The notes beneath the pieces were generated by a model. It was given only the letters and a program-made list of their open reading frames with translations, ran no database searches and was not told where the DNA came from. From contig OZ220216.1 of assembly GCA_964291505.2 (NCBI GenBank), positions 1,922,001-1,986,000 of the forward strand: a stretch of 64,000 bases of DNA, given 5' to 3'. The DNA comes from Kistimonas sp964291505 (GTDB lineage: Bacteria > Pseudomonadota > Gammaproteobacteria > Pseudomonadales > Endozoicomonadaceae). This document shows, one piece after another, positions 53,390 to 61,738 of this stretch. The position numbers and the translations under genes are program-made. Position 1 is the stretch's first letter. Each line of letters starts with the position of its first letter.

Positions 53390-54562
53390 TTACCCCTCAC
53401 CCGTTCCATCGGATTGACTGCGGTCGATGATCGGCGTCCCCTCCAGCGGATCTTCCAGCACCGTGGTAATCAGTCGATCTCCAGCCTGAAAACCACTATC
53501 GACATACGCCATCCCGGCCGCGGCATAACGTACGTTCACCTGACGAAGACGCATCACGCCTTTGTCAGCCACCAACACCTCATTGTTGCGCCGGATCAAG
53601 GAGCGGGGAACTGCCTGAACACTGTCCAGTGATATGCCGGTAATCGAGGCCCGGACAAACAGCCCGGCTTTCAGCGGCATCTTACTGTTGCTGCGAGTCA
53701 TACCATAAGGATCATGCACTTCAGCCACCAGCACATGCATGCGGGTTGAACCTTCTACGACGCCCTCACTGCGAACAACATCCCCTTCCCATTGAACGGC
53801 CTGCGAACCAAACTGAGCGGTCAGCCTGACCGAAGGTCCGTTCGCGATACTGCCATACGCCGGGATATCCAACAGTGGCAGACTACTGGCCGTCACCGGC
53901 AGACGCACCTCGGCACTATTTGTGGCGAAGGTGATACCCAAAGGCGTACCTGGCGACACATATTGTCCAATATCCGCCTGACGACTTTTGACCATGCCGT
54001 CATAAGGCGCACGAATTTCTGTCTTACCCAGATACAGCCTGGCCTTATCCAGTTCGGCCTGTGCGGCCTTGACGTTAGCATCGGCCTCTGCAATAAACGG
54101 TTCCCTCATCAGCAGTGGTGGTGCATCTGACAACGGCCGCCCGGATTGCCGCCAGTTGACTTCTTCCGCCTGACGGCGCGCCAGCTCTTCCGTCAGACGA
54201 GCCTGACTGGCTGCAAGGGCAGCCTCCGCCTGACGAACTGACACCGCATAGTCCAGGGGATCCAGCCGGATCAACACATCGCCCTTGCGAAACACACCAC
54301 CCGCGACAAACACCGGCGACAGCTCCGTGACGAGACCGGAGACTTCCGAGACCAGCGTGGTTTCTGTGGAAGGCTGAACGGTGCCCTGACTCTCAATCAG
54401 AACGGGTACGGTTTCAACCCGCAAAGCGTGTGTCTCGACAAGCACATCCGGAGAGGCTGCGTCCCTGATTTGCCGATCAGGTTGATACGCCGACAGCAGC
54501 AATGCGCCCAGGAAGAAGACAGCCAGAATGATGACCGGCAGCAGGATCTTTTTTATTGTCAT
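53390..54562 (-). CDS. RND periplasmic adaptor (membrane fusion protein)
   Basis: A 390-residue adaptor with an N-terminal membrane anchor (MTIKKILLPVIILAVFFLGA), a beta-barrel/lipoyl region (TLVSEVSGLVTELSPVFVAGG, TEIRAPYDGMVKSRQADIGQ), and a helical hairpin of Ala/Glu/Gln heptads between (about residues 105-175). It couples the RND permease to an outer-membrane channel. ATG 54562 was preferred to a TTG at 54568. Operon with the permease gene 3 bases downstream. Confidence 0.92.
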   Translation of the reverse strand: MTIKKILLPVIILAVFFLGALLLSAYQPDRQIRDAASPDVLVETHALRVETVPVLIESQGTVQPSTETTLVSEVSGLVTELSPVFVAGGVFRKGDVLIRLDPLDYAVSVRQAEAALAASQARLTEELARRQAEEVNWRQSGRPLSDAPPLLMREPFIAEADANVKAAQAELDKARLYLGKTEIRAPYDGMVKSRQADIGQYVSPGTPLGITFATNSAEVRLPVTASSLPLLDIPAYGSIANGPSVRLTAQFGSQAVQWEGDVVRSEGVVEGSTRMHVLVAEVHDPYGMTRSNSKMPLKAGLFVRASITGISLDSVQAVPRSLIRRNNEVLVADKGVMRLRQVNVRYAAAGMAYVDSGFQAGDRLITTVLEDPLEGTPIIDRSQSDGTGEG

Positions 54563-55181
54563 GCCCAATCCATGCAGTCTGTTCGGTTAACAGTGGTATC
54601 ACACTGTTATTCATATTTTTGTGCCTAAAGAATACCGGTCTTCCGCGCTGATTACCGCAATAATTTGATCAACTATCAATCCGGAAGCCCGCCATGTCCT
54701 GATGCATGTCCCCCATCCCGGCTTTTCCCTGCGCAAGGAATAACAACTATACTCCCCCTGCCGCTGCCTCATGAACCCAGCCATCTATCCATTATCGAAC
54801 GCTACAAGGAGCACCGATGGATGCACGAAAACGCCTCGCGCTCCTGCTCAAACGCATTCAGGTCGCTAAAGCATCTCTTTCTGATCCATTGACGGCCCCA
54901 GACATGCACTTAATCTGAGTGCCCGAAAACCATTACTCATAACAGAAAGCAATAAGAAGTACTGTGACCAGTATCCAACCATAAGAATGACGCGGTTCAA
55001 CACGCAGAGTGCTCTCATTGAAAACGAGACATCTGCCTGAGGAACCAAATATCCACCGAGCTTGTCCAACCGACTGTATGTGCAGAAATCTTTACTTTTA
55101 CCCCAAAGAACCAGCCTCTGACGGCGTCCGTTGTTTTGCAGGTAGAGAGTCAAGATAACCTACGTCATTGGAGAGTATTAC
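54563..55181. other. 619-base intergenic region before the RRM gene
   Basis: The region holds the divergent promoters of the RND operon and the RRM gene. The only coding candidate is a 33-codon frame at 54817-54918 with a good ribosome site. A long untranslated leader for the RNA-binding protein gene is plausible. No other structure was recognised. Confidence 0.45.
54817..54918 (+). CDS. possible 33-residue small protein
   Basis: An ATG with AAGGAG five bases upstream opens a 33-residue frame (MDARKRLALLLKRIQVAKAS and on to a TGA at 54916-54918) that is basic and helical in its first half. It could be a real small protein, a remnant of a longer gene or chance. No homologue was recognised. 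Confidence 0.3.
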   Translation: MDARKRLALLLKRIQVAKASLSDPLTAPDMHLI

Positions 55182-55487
55182 ATGCAGAGAAAGAAACTGT
55201 TTGTCGGCAACCTGGATTTTTCGGTCACCGATGAAGACCTGATGGAGGCGTTCAGCCCCTTCGGCACCATTGAAGAAGCCCGTGTCATCACAGACCACGA
55301 GTCAGGGCGCTCCCGGGGGTTTGCCTTCGTAACCTTCAGTACGGAAGAGTCCGCTGAGTCAGCCCTCACCCTGGATGGACAGGCACTGAATGGGCGGGAT
55401 ATGCGGGTCAGCATTGCCACCGAACGGAGCAAGAATGACCGCGGCAATGGCGGCCGTGGTGGCCCAGGTGGACGCAAGCGGTTCTAA
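55182..55487 (+). CDS. RRM-domain RNA-binding protein
   Basis: A 101-residue protein with one RNA recognition motif: RNP2 KLFVGNL near the start and RNP1 RGFAFVTF near residue 46, followed by a Gly/Arg-rich tail ending GGRGGPGGRKRF. Such single-RRM proteins in bacteria resemble plant glycine-rich RNA-binding proteins and are often cold-related; here that is only a family association. A strong terminator follows. The long upstream region may be its leader. Confidence 0.92.
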   Translation: MQRKKLFVGNLDFSVTDEDLMEAFSPFGTIEEARVITDHESGRSRGFAFVTFSTEESAESALTLDGQALNGRDMRVSIATERSKNDRGNGGRGGPGGRKRF

Positions 55488-55504
55488 ACTCGCTTGCCCA
55501 ATGA

Positions 55505-55537
55505 CCAGAAAGCCAGCCTGACAGGCTGGCTTTCTGG
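55505..55537. terminator. bidirectional terminator after RRM gene
   Basis: The arms CCAGAAAGCCAGCCTG and CAGGCTGGCTTTCTGG form a nearly continuous 16-bp palindrome (effective loop TGACA), between the convergent RRM and HydG-like genes. AAAG and CTTT within the stem give short T-runs on both strands. Confidence 0.8.
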
Positions 55538-55555
55538 CATCCTAGCTACCTACCG

Positions 55556-56458
55556 TCAAACACAGTTACCACAACACTCACCGACATCGGCATGCCCCAT
55601 GCCGACCGGCTCACGGGGTGGTTTCACCGATTTCTCTTTCACCACCAATTCGCCCAGCTGATCCCACCGATAGGTCGGCCCGTCCACACAGACAAGGTCA
55701 TTGGCCACATAGCAATGGCCACACAGGCCAACACCACAGTGCATACGACGTTCAAGCGATAACCAGATATGCTCCGCAGGATAACCCTGTCCAGTCAAAT
55801 ACTTACAAACCGCTTCCATCATCCCTTCCGGACCACAGCAGATCACATCATCAAAGGGACCATCCTCTGCCTGGATACGATCCAGGTTGCTCATCAGCTC
55901 ACGTCCCTTAAGATATTCCCGGCTGGCGCCGTCCTGGTTATCCACGGCTTCATAGAGGCGACAGGTTTCCCGCCATTTATCCCGTTCCTGATGCATCACC
56001 AGCATGGCTTCGCTGCGCGCGCTGAAATAGACAACCGGCGCCGAGCCCTGGGCCGTCAGGGCATCGATCTCCGCCGCCACCGGCGCCAGACCACAACCAC
56101 CGGCAATCACCAGAACACGACGGCCAGCCAGATCCGGCCAGCCTTTACCAAATGGACCACGAGCACCAAGTACATCACCGGGCTGACAGGTGAAAAGCGC
56201 GTCGGTCAGCTTACCGATCTGGCGAATCAATGCATGGAAGCGGCCATTATCATCGGGCATACAGGCATAGGTAAACGCGGCTTCGCCCTTACCCGGAACC
56301 GTCAGCATAAAGAACTGTCCGGGACTCACCCGGGCCGGGTTGGCTACACTGGGCAGCACGCCCTCGTCAGATACCGGTTCAAAGGTGAAATGATCAATTT
56401 CTTCGCCGTCGGAGTAACGGTCCACCAGCCGAACGGCGACAGGGGTTAAATCAAACAT
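55556..56458 (-). CDS. HydG-like FAD/NAD(P)-binding electron-transfer subunit
   Basis: A 300-residue flavoprotein of the ferredoxin-reductase type found as gamma subunit of sulfhydrogenases and related complexes. An FAD domain (PGQFFMLTVPGKGEAAFTYA) is followed by an NAD(P) domain (VLVIAGGCGLAPVAAEIDAL, CCGPEGMMEAVCKYL) and a C-terminal 2Fe-2S motif (MHCGVGLCGHC ... CVDGP). It would pass electrons between NAD(P)H and the iron-sulfur partner. ATG 56458 overlaps the upstream gene by 8 bases. Together with the next two genes it forms a formate dehydrogenase module. Confidence 0.88.
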   Translation of the reverse strand: MFDLTPVAVRLVDRYSDGEEIDHFTFEPVSDEGVLPSVANPARVSPGQFFMLTVPGKGEAAFTYACMPDDNGRFHALIRQIGKLTDALFTCQPGDVLGARGPFGKGWPDLAGRRVLVIAGGCGLAPVAAEIDALTAQGSAPVVYFSARSEAMLVMHQERDKWRETCRLYEAVDNQDGASREYLKGRELMSNLDRIQAEDGPFDDVICCGPEGMMEAVCKYLTGQGYPAEHIWLSLERRMHCGVGLCGHCYVANDLVCVDGPTYRWDQLGELVVKEKSVKPPREPVGMGHADVGECCGNCV

Positions 56459-57473
56459 GAGCAATCTTCTCCATGACTGAGTGCACTCCAATGGATCCGG
56501 GACAGGTACTTTCACAGCGCCCACAACCGACACAGCCAAACCGCCCCATCTTGCGGACAAAGTCACCAGAGAACTTGTGGTACCAGTAACGGGCGACGCG
56601 GCGACCAGCCGCCGAGGTCGGGTTGGCGCCGCTGGCTTCACGCTGGAAGCCTTCCATCAGGCAGGAGTCGTGGAAACGCTCACGGTAAAATCCCTTGTCG
56701 GTCTTGATATCCCGTGTCGCATAACAGCTGCAGGTCGGGCAGGTCTGGCTGCAACCGGAACAGCCCAGGCACTTGCGCGCCAGGCTGTCCCAGACATCGT
56801 CCGGAATCGCCCGGGCGTTGATGCGCTGGATGCCGTTGATGATATAGGTGTCATTCGGGAACGCCGCCCGGGCATGTTCACCGTTCATATCGCGCCAGTA
56901 GCGCCAGTGGGAATCCGCCGGTGTCAGGTTCATACCGTCAACCGCGGCCTGACCTGCCGGGCTGGCGCAGATTAACCACCAGCCGGGTTGGTCGCCGCCA
57001 ATGCTGGGCATGGGCGCCAGGATCAGATCAGCCCTTGCTTCATCCACCAATGGGCCAGCATCCACTGTGCTACAGAACCCGTTTTCACACGGGCTGCTGC
57101 AATCGATACCCACCAGCAGGGTATCCTTGCGGCGAGCCTGATAATAAGGGTCATCCTAGAAATGCAGATCCTGATACGCCAGCGCCGTGAGATCACAGGC
57201 TTTCATCCCGAACAGGACCTGCGGCTCAGAAGCCGGCCGCGAAGACCGGAATGTCTCACCATCAAATTCGAACAGATGTTCCCGCTCAGCAAAAAACATC
57301 GATTTGGGCGACATCACCGGACGCAGGGCCGGATCAAACGGGGTTACATCACCACTGATGACTTCCTGCCAGCTGCCATTGCCAGTGGCATCCTGCACCG
57401 GCTGCATGACCCGGTAGCGCATTAACAGCCAGTCACGCAGATGTTCGGGGCGCTCCAGCTCATAAACGTACAT
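56451..57473 (-). pseudogene. HydB-like 4Fe-4S subunit gene interrupted by in-frame TAG
   Basis: A gene of about 340 codons for a hydrogenase/sulfur-reductase beta-type protein. The first part (MYVYELERPEHLRDW to VLFGMKACDLTALAYQDLHF) ends at TAG 57158-57156. The frame then continues without shift through DDPYYQARRKDTLLVGIDC, the CENGFC segment and two 4Fe-4S motifs, CLGCSGCSQTCP and CVGCGRCESTCP. Related proteins usually have a hydrophobic residue, often Leu, before DDPYY, so one base change (TTG to TAG) explains it. The partner genes are intact. Restart at GTG 57113 could give a C-terminal fragment. It may be a recent nonsense mutation, an error or suppressed readthrough. Confidence 0.85.
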
Positions 57474-59571
57474 GGCAATCTCCCTGTTCACGCAATATCT
57501 GGATCGGTCTCGGACGTTCACTCGGATCCATTGGCTCAACCCGTACTGCGCAGGCCTTAAGCTCTGGCATCCGAGTCACGGGATCCTGGGCATCATTGGT
57601 CAGCTGGTTCGACGGTGTATCATCAAAGTGGTAAGGCATACTGACCAGCCCCGGGGGCAATTGATCAGTAATCACTACGCGGGTTTCCACATAGCCACGG
57701 CGGGAACGGACACCCACCGGTGCATTGTTGAACAAGCCCTGGTTGGCCGCATCCTGGGGACTCATGAACAGCAAGCCCATCGGCGTTTCACGTTCCAGCA
57801 GTGGCGACTTGCGGGTCATGGAGCCACAGCCGTAGTGGAAGTGCAGACGGATCGTGGTCAGGAAGTAAGGGTATTCAGCATCCGGGTTTTCTGCCGGCGG
57901 CAGATAGTGCAGCGGCATCAGCCGGGCCTTGCCATTCGGGAAACTCTTCTGGTGCAGAATCGCCGTGCCATCAGGCGAACGACTATCGCAGGGCCACTGG
58001 AGTCCACCGTGCTGCTCCAGACGCGGATAACTCATCCGGCTGTAAATCGGCATGAGAGCGGAAAACTCATCAAATACCGCTTCGGCAGACGGCCAGTCAA
58101 ACCCCTCAGCACCAAATGCGCGGGCCAGTTTGCCAATGATTTGCCAATCAGGCAGACAGTCACCAATCGGTTCAATAGCCTTGCGAATACGCTGAACACG
58201 ACGCTCGCAGTTAGTGAATGTGCCATCTTTCTCAGCAAAGCTGGCGGCTGGCAGGATGACATCCGCAAACCGGGCGGTTTCAGTCATCGCCATTTCCACC
58301 ACGACCAGGAAGTCGAGACGATTGAGCACCTTAGAAACCTGGTTCTGATCCGGATCGGTCACCACCGGGTCTTCCCCGAAAATCATCATGGCGTGGAACT
58401 GACCGGACAGCGTCGCCTCATTCATGCCCAACGAAGTCATGCCCGGCTTATCTGCAACCTCGCAACCCCAGGCACGGCTGAACTTTTCCCGCATGGCAGG
58501 ATCATCCGTGGACTGGTAACCCGGATAAACGCCCGGCAGTGCGCCCATGTCACAGGCACCCTGCACATTGTTCTGGCCACGCAATGGGTTAATACCGGTA
58601 CCGGGGCGTCCCACATGACCACAGCTCAGGGCCAGGTTGGAGATCGCCATCACATTGTTGGTACCGCTGACATACTGGGTTACCCCCATGCCGTAAGCAA
58701 GGAATGCCGCCCGGGCGTGGCTGTAGATGCGTGCCGCCTGAACCAGCTGATCCTCCGGCACCCCGGTAATACGGCTGACCACTTCCGGCGGATATTCTTT
58801 GACATTGGATTTGAGCAGATCCAGGTGCTGGCAATGCTCATCAAGGAACGCCTTGTTTTCCCAGCCCTTCTCAAAAATGATATTCAGCAGGCCATTAAGC
58901 AGTGCAACGTTTGACCCCAGGCGCAACTGCAGGTGGACATCCGCCAGACCGGCCAGCCGGGTCTTACGTGGATCCACGACCAGCAACAGAGCGCCGCGCT
59001 CCTTCGCCTTGATAATCTCACTGCCAATGATGCAATGGCTTTCGGTCGGGTCACAGCCGAACACAACAACGACATCGGCCTTTTCAATATCGCCGATACT
59101 GTTGGTCATGGCGCCGGAACCCAGCGTCCGCGCAAGACCAGCTACCGACGGGCTGTGACAGATACGGGCACAGTGATCGATATTGTTGGTTTTCAGTACC
59201 GCGCGGGTAAATTTCTGGATCGCATAATTGTCTTCATTGCTGGCCCGGGCACAGCTGATCGCACCCACCGAGGTCGGGCCATGCTCTTCCATGTGGTAAC
59301 TGAATTGCTCATGAATCAGGCTAACGGCTTCCTCCCAGGAGGCTTTCCGGAAGCTGCCGTTTTCCTTGATCAGCGGTGTGGTAATCCGGTTCTGCCGGTC
59401 AACGCCAAAGGCGCTGTTCCAGCCCTTCGAGCAGAGACGTCCCTTGCTGACAGGATGGTTCCGGACCGGCTCAACACCGATGATCTGCTGACCCTCCGTG
59501 CGCAAGCCAAGACCGCAACCCGTGCCGCAGAACGGGCAGATAGTCGAGGTGGTTTTGATGCTCATTGACAT
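57460..59571 (-). CDS. molybdopterin formate dehydrogenase catalytic subunit (Cys type)
   Basis: A 703-residue molybdenum/tungsten bis-MGD enzyme. An N-terminal 4Fe-4S cluster site (CPFCGTGCGLGL ... CSKG) precedes the active-site segment HCARICHSPSVAGL; Cys 138 stands where E. coli FdhF has selenocysteine, and the adjoining His is kept. MGD-binding segments include FGCDPTESHC and RGQNNVQGACDMGALP. It oxidises formate or reduces CO2 and would hand electrons to the HydB/HydG-like subunits downstream, giving an NAD(P)-linked soluble complex; this pairing is inferred from the 14-base overlap and order. The start at 59571 has AGGTGA upstream. Confidence 0.88.
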   Translation of the reverse strand: MSMSIKTTSTICPFCGTGCGLGLRTEGQQIIGVEPVRNHPVSKGRLCSKGWNSAFGVDRQNRITTPLIKENGSFRKASWEEAVSLIHEQFSYHMEEHGPTSVGAISCARASNEDNYAIQKFTRAVLKTNNIDHCARICHSPSVAGLARTLGSGAMTNSIGDIEKADVVVVFGCDPTESHCIIGSEIIKAKERGALLLVVDPRKTRLAGLADVHLQLRLGSNVALLNGLLNIIFEKGWENKAFLDEHCQHLDLLKSNVKEYPPEVVSRITGVPEDQLVQAARIYSHARAAFLAYGMGVTQYVSGTNNVMAISNLALSCGHVGRPGTGINPLRGQNNVQGACDMGALPGVYPGYQSTDDPAMREKFSRAWGCEVADKPGMTSLGMNEATLSGQFHAMMIFGEDPVVTDPDQNQVSKVLNRLDFLVVVEMAMTETARFADVILPAASFAEKDGTFTNCERRVQRIRKAIEPIGDCLPDWQIIGKLARAFGAEGFDWPSAEAVFDEFSALMPIYSRMSYPRLEQHGGLQWPCDSRSPDGTAILHQKSFPNGKARLMPLHYLPPAENPDAEYPYFLTTIRLHFHYGCGSMTRKSPLLERETPMGLLFMSPQDAANQGLFNNAPVGVRSRRGYVETRVVITDQLPPGLVSMPYHFDDTPSNQLTNDAQDPVTRMPELKACAVRVEPMDPSERPRPIQILREQGDCHVRL

Positions 59572-59794
59572 GTGTCACCTGAGTTTGAAGATGATTGCAT
59601 CCCTTCGTCACCGCCAACTCCCACCCGCGCTCATGCGCCGGTTCTTTCAGGTGACTTTGGAATCGTGCAGGCGTGCGAATGCATCGGACAATACCCGCGC
59701 TGATCTGCGTCAACGTCGTCCCGATACGCGACGTATGATGCTACCGTCGTGTAGTAAATGGATTGACTTAAAACAATAGTTTTCGTGTGGGTAT

Positions 59795-59820
59795 ATCGCC
59801 ACCCGCATTCAGGTGGCGAT
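59795..59820. terminator. hairpin after the RimB-RimK gene
   Basis: The arms ATCGCCACC and GGTGGCGAT are separated by an 8-base loop, 20 bases after the stop of the minus-strand rimBK gene. No T-run follows, so it is a weak or processing-type hairpin. It lies in the 268-base gap before the formate dehydrogenase gene, whose promoter must also be there. Confidence 0.45.
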
Positions 59821-59839
59821 CATCAGAGAGGCAGGAAAA

Positions 59840-61276
59840 TCAGGCAAACGCTTCGTCGAGCTGTGCTTCAGAGGATTCCGACATCGTGCCGAGCGGACGA
59901 CGCCAGCCGAGTTTTTTCTCAATCGCACTGATCATCTGTCCAGCAATATCCTTGCCGGTTGCACCTTCAATGCCTTCAAGCCCGGGGGATGAATTCACTT
60001 CCAGCAACAATGGCCCCTTACGGGAGCGGATAATATCCACACCAGCCACTTTCAGGCCCAACGTCTTCGCCGCCTTGATCGCCAGCTTCCGCTCATCCGC
60101 CGTAATCTTGATCACCGAAGTCGTGCCACCCTGATGGACATTCGCGCGGAATTCGCCGGGTGCAGCCGTACGCTGCATCGAAGCAACCACCTTGTTGTCG
60201 ATCACGAACAGACGTAGATCCTTACCGTCAGCTTCCTTGACAAATTCCTGCACCAGCAGGTTAGCCTTGAGTGACGTGAACGCTCCAATCACACTCTCCG
60301 CCGCCTTACGGGTTTCAGCCAGTACCACACCCCGCCCCTGGGTTCCCTGCAACAACTTCACGATCAGCGGCGCACCACCCACCATATCGATCAGGTCCGC
60401 CGTTTCGATCGGCGAGTTGGCAAACCCGGTCGTCGGAATATCCAGACCGCTGGACAGCAACAACTGCAGGGAAAACAGCTTGTCACGGGACATGCTGATG
60501 GACTGTGACGAATTCAGCGGATAAATACCGACACTTTCAAACTGTCGGGTCAGTGCACAACCGTAGAAGGTCATGCTCGGACGAATCCGCGGAATCACCG
60601 CATCCAGGTCATTGAGGATACGACCGCCGCGGTAATGAATTTCCGGCGTTTCCGCATCCAGCTTCATGTAGCAATGCTTGATGTTCAGGAACTTCATCTG
60701 GTGGCCGCGTTCTTCACCCGCCTCCAGAATCCGCTGATTGCTGTACAGGTTAGGATTACTGGCCAGCAGCCCGATCTTCAGCCCCGTGTTCTTTTGTTCA
60801 TGTTTACCATAGAGCGATCGAACCTCTTCATTGGTCTGCGTGCCGGAACGGTGGCTTTCAGCCGGATCCACCAGCATTCGTCCACTCATGGCCTCACGCC
60901 CCAACAGCATGCGGTAACCCATGGAGTCACGGTTGGCCAGCGTCAACTCAATGTCCCAGGTTTCCCCGGCAAATGACAGCGGCGTGCGGACCACATAACG
61001 CTTCTCCGAAATCCCCGAAGAACTTTTTACCAGACGACGGTCGATAATCTGCGCTTCACAACGCACCACCGTACGACGGTCCTGCTGGATCGGATGAATT
61101 TCAAAACTCACCCAAGGTGTCCCGTTACGGGAGAAAGGGTGAATATTGAATGCATGAATTGAGGAGGTCTTGGCGCCGGAATCCACCCTTGCCTTAATGG
61201 CGGGGATGCCTAACGCCGGAAAGGCACACCACTCTTCACTGCCAACAATGATCTTGTCCGAATCATTTTTCAGCAT
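59840..61276 (-). CDS. RimB-RimK fusion: retropepsin-like protease plus ATP-grasp glutamate ligase
   Basis: A 478-residue two-domain protein. The N-terminal domain (about residues 1-145) is a RimB-type retropepsin-like protease with the active site ARVDSGAKTSSIHA and GREAMSGRMLVDP. The C-terminal domain (about 165-460) is a RimK-type ATP-grasp ligase: SRDKLFSLQLLLSSGLDIP, LLQGTQGRGVVLAE, LVQEFVKEADGKDLRLFVI, and the metal site LLLEVNSSPGLEGIE. RimK adds glutamates to ribosomal protein S6 and RimB trims them; one chain would carry both activities. No rimA-like gene is seen. It is monocistronic. Confidence 0.9.
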   Translation of the reverse strand: MLKNDSDKIIVGSEEWCAFPALGIPAIKARVDSGAKTSSIHAFNIHPFSRNGTPWVSFEIHPIQQDRRTVVRCEAQIIDRRLVKSSSGISEKRYVVRTPLSFAGETWDIELTLANRDSMGYRMLLGREAMSGRMLVDPAESHRSGTQTNEEVRSLYGKHEQKNTGLKIGLLASNPNLYSNQRILEAGEERGHQMKFLNIKHCYMKLDAETPEIHYRGGRILNDLDAVIPRIRPSMTFYGCALTRQFESVGIYPLNSSQSISMSRDKLFSLQLLLSSGLDIPTTGFANSPIETADLIDMVGGAPLIVKLLQGTQGRGVVLAETRKAAESVIGAFTSLKANLLVQEFVKEADGKDLRLFVIDNKVVASMQRTAAPGEFRANVHQGGTTSVIKITADERKLAIKAAKTLGLKVAGVDIIRSRKGPLLLEVNSSPGLEGIEGATGKDIAGQMISAIEKKLGWRRPLGTMSESSEAQLDEAFA

Positions 61277-61738
61277 TGGAAACTATCTCTCAAATGACCG
61301 GCGGCTCCCGCCTGCCGGTTATCAACAAAAAAACACCACCGCCCGTAAAACATCGGTAACAGGTCAACTCGGCGTTGATCATGAAGGACCAAAGTGACAG
61401 CAGCATGTCCGGGCACAGTCGTACCCATTTAAACCGTCTTCTTTAAAAAAGATAAAATATAGTACAGCGTTTCGTCAGGCAGGATGCCGACGACATTAAC
61501 GAATGATTCACTGTACGACAGATACACTCTATCTAAACAAAAAAACTCCCGTCAGAACGGGAGTTTTCGCAGTGTAACCGAAACCGGTCGATAGTAAATA
61601 ATAGTTCTTAAAAAGTCTCCATTTAATTCTCATCCGGTGCGCATTTTTCCCCTCGACCGAATGATGGCGTCCTGCCAGGGCGATAAGCTGGCCGGTGCAT
61701 CCCCACGCATACCGGCCAGGCTCCGTAAACCCTCAGGT
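61277..61738. other. 462-base intergenic region before the RimB-RimK gene
   Basis: No gene is seen. It contains the terminator at 61542-61567, a further 9-bp stem (CTGGCCGGT / ACCGGCCAG, 61688-61719) just after the BCCT stop, and an AT-rich stretch near 61440-61500 that probably carries the rimBK promoter on the minus strand. Confidence 0.5.
61542..61567 (-). terminator. rho-independent terminator of the BCCT operon
   Basis: The arms AAAACTCCCGT and ACGGGAGTTTT enclose a 4-base loop. On the minus strand the stem runs into seven T residues, ending transcripts that come from the BCCT gene 170 bases upstream. Confidence 0.88.

Noticed and set aside
54665..54679. FNR-like site TTGAT-CAACT-ATCAA upstream of the RND operon
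   Set aside because: The spacer is five bases instead of four, so the half-sites are out of phase for FNR/Anr.
57156..57158. Pyrrolysine or selenocysteine recoding at the TAG
   Set aside because: Selenocysteine uses TGA, and pyrrolysine genes are not expected in this type of bacterium; homologues appear to have an ordinary hydrophobic residue here.
59763..59776. Weak FNR-like site TTGAC-TTAA-AACAA upstream of the formate dehydrogenase gene
   Set aside because: Both half-sites have a mismatch and the site lies about 190 bases before the start; too weak to call.
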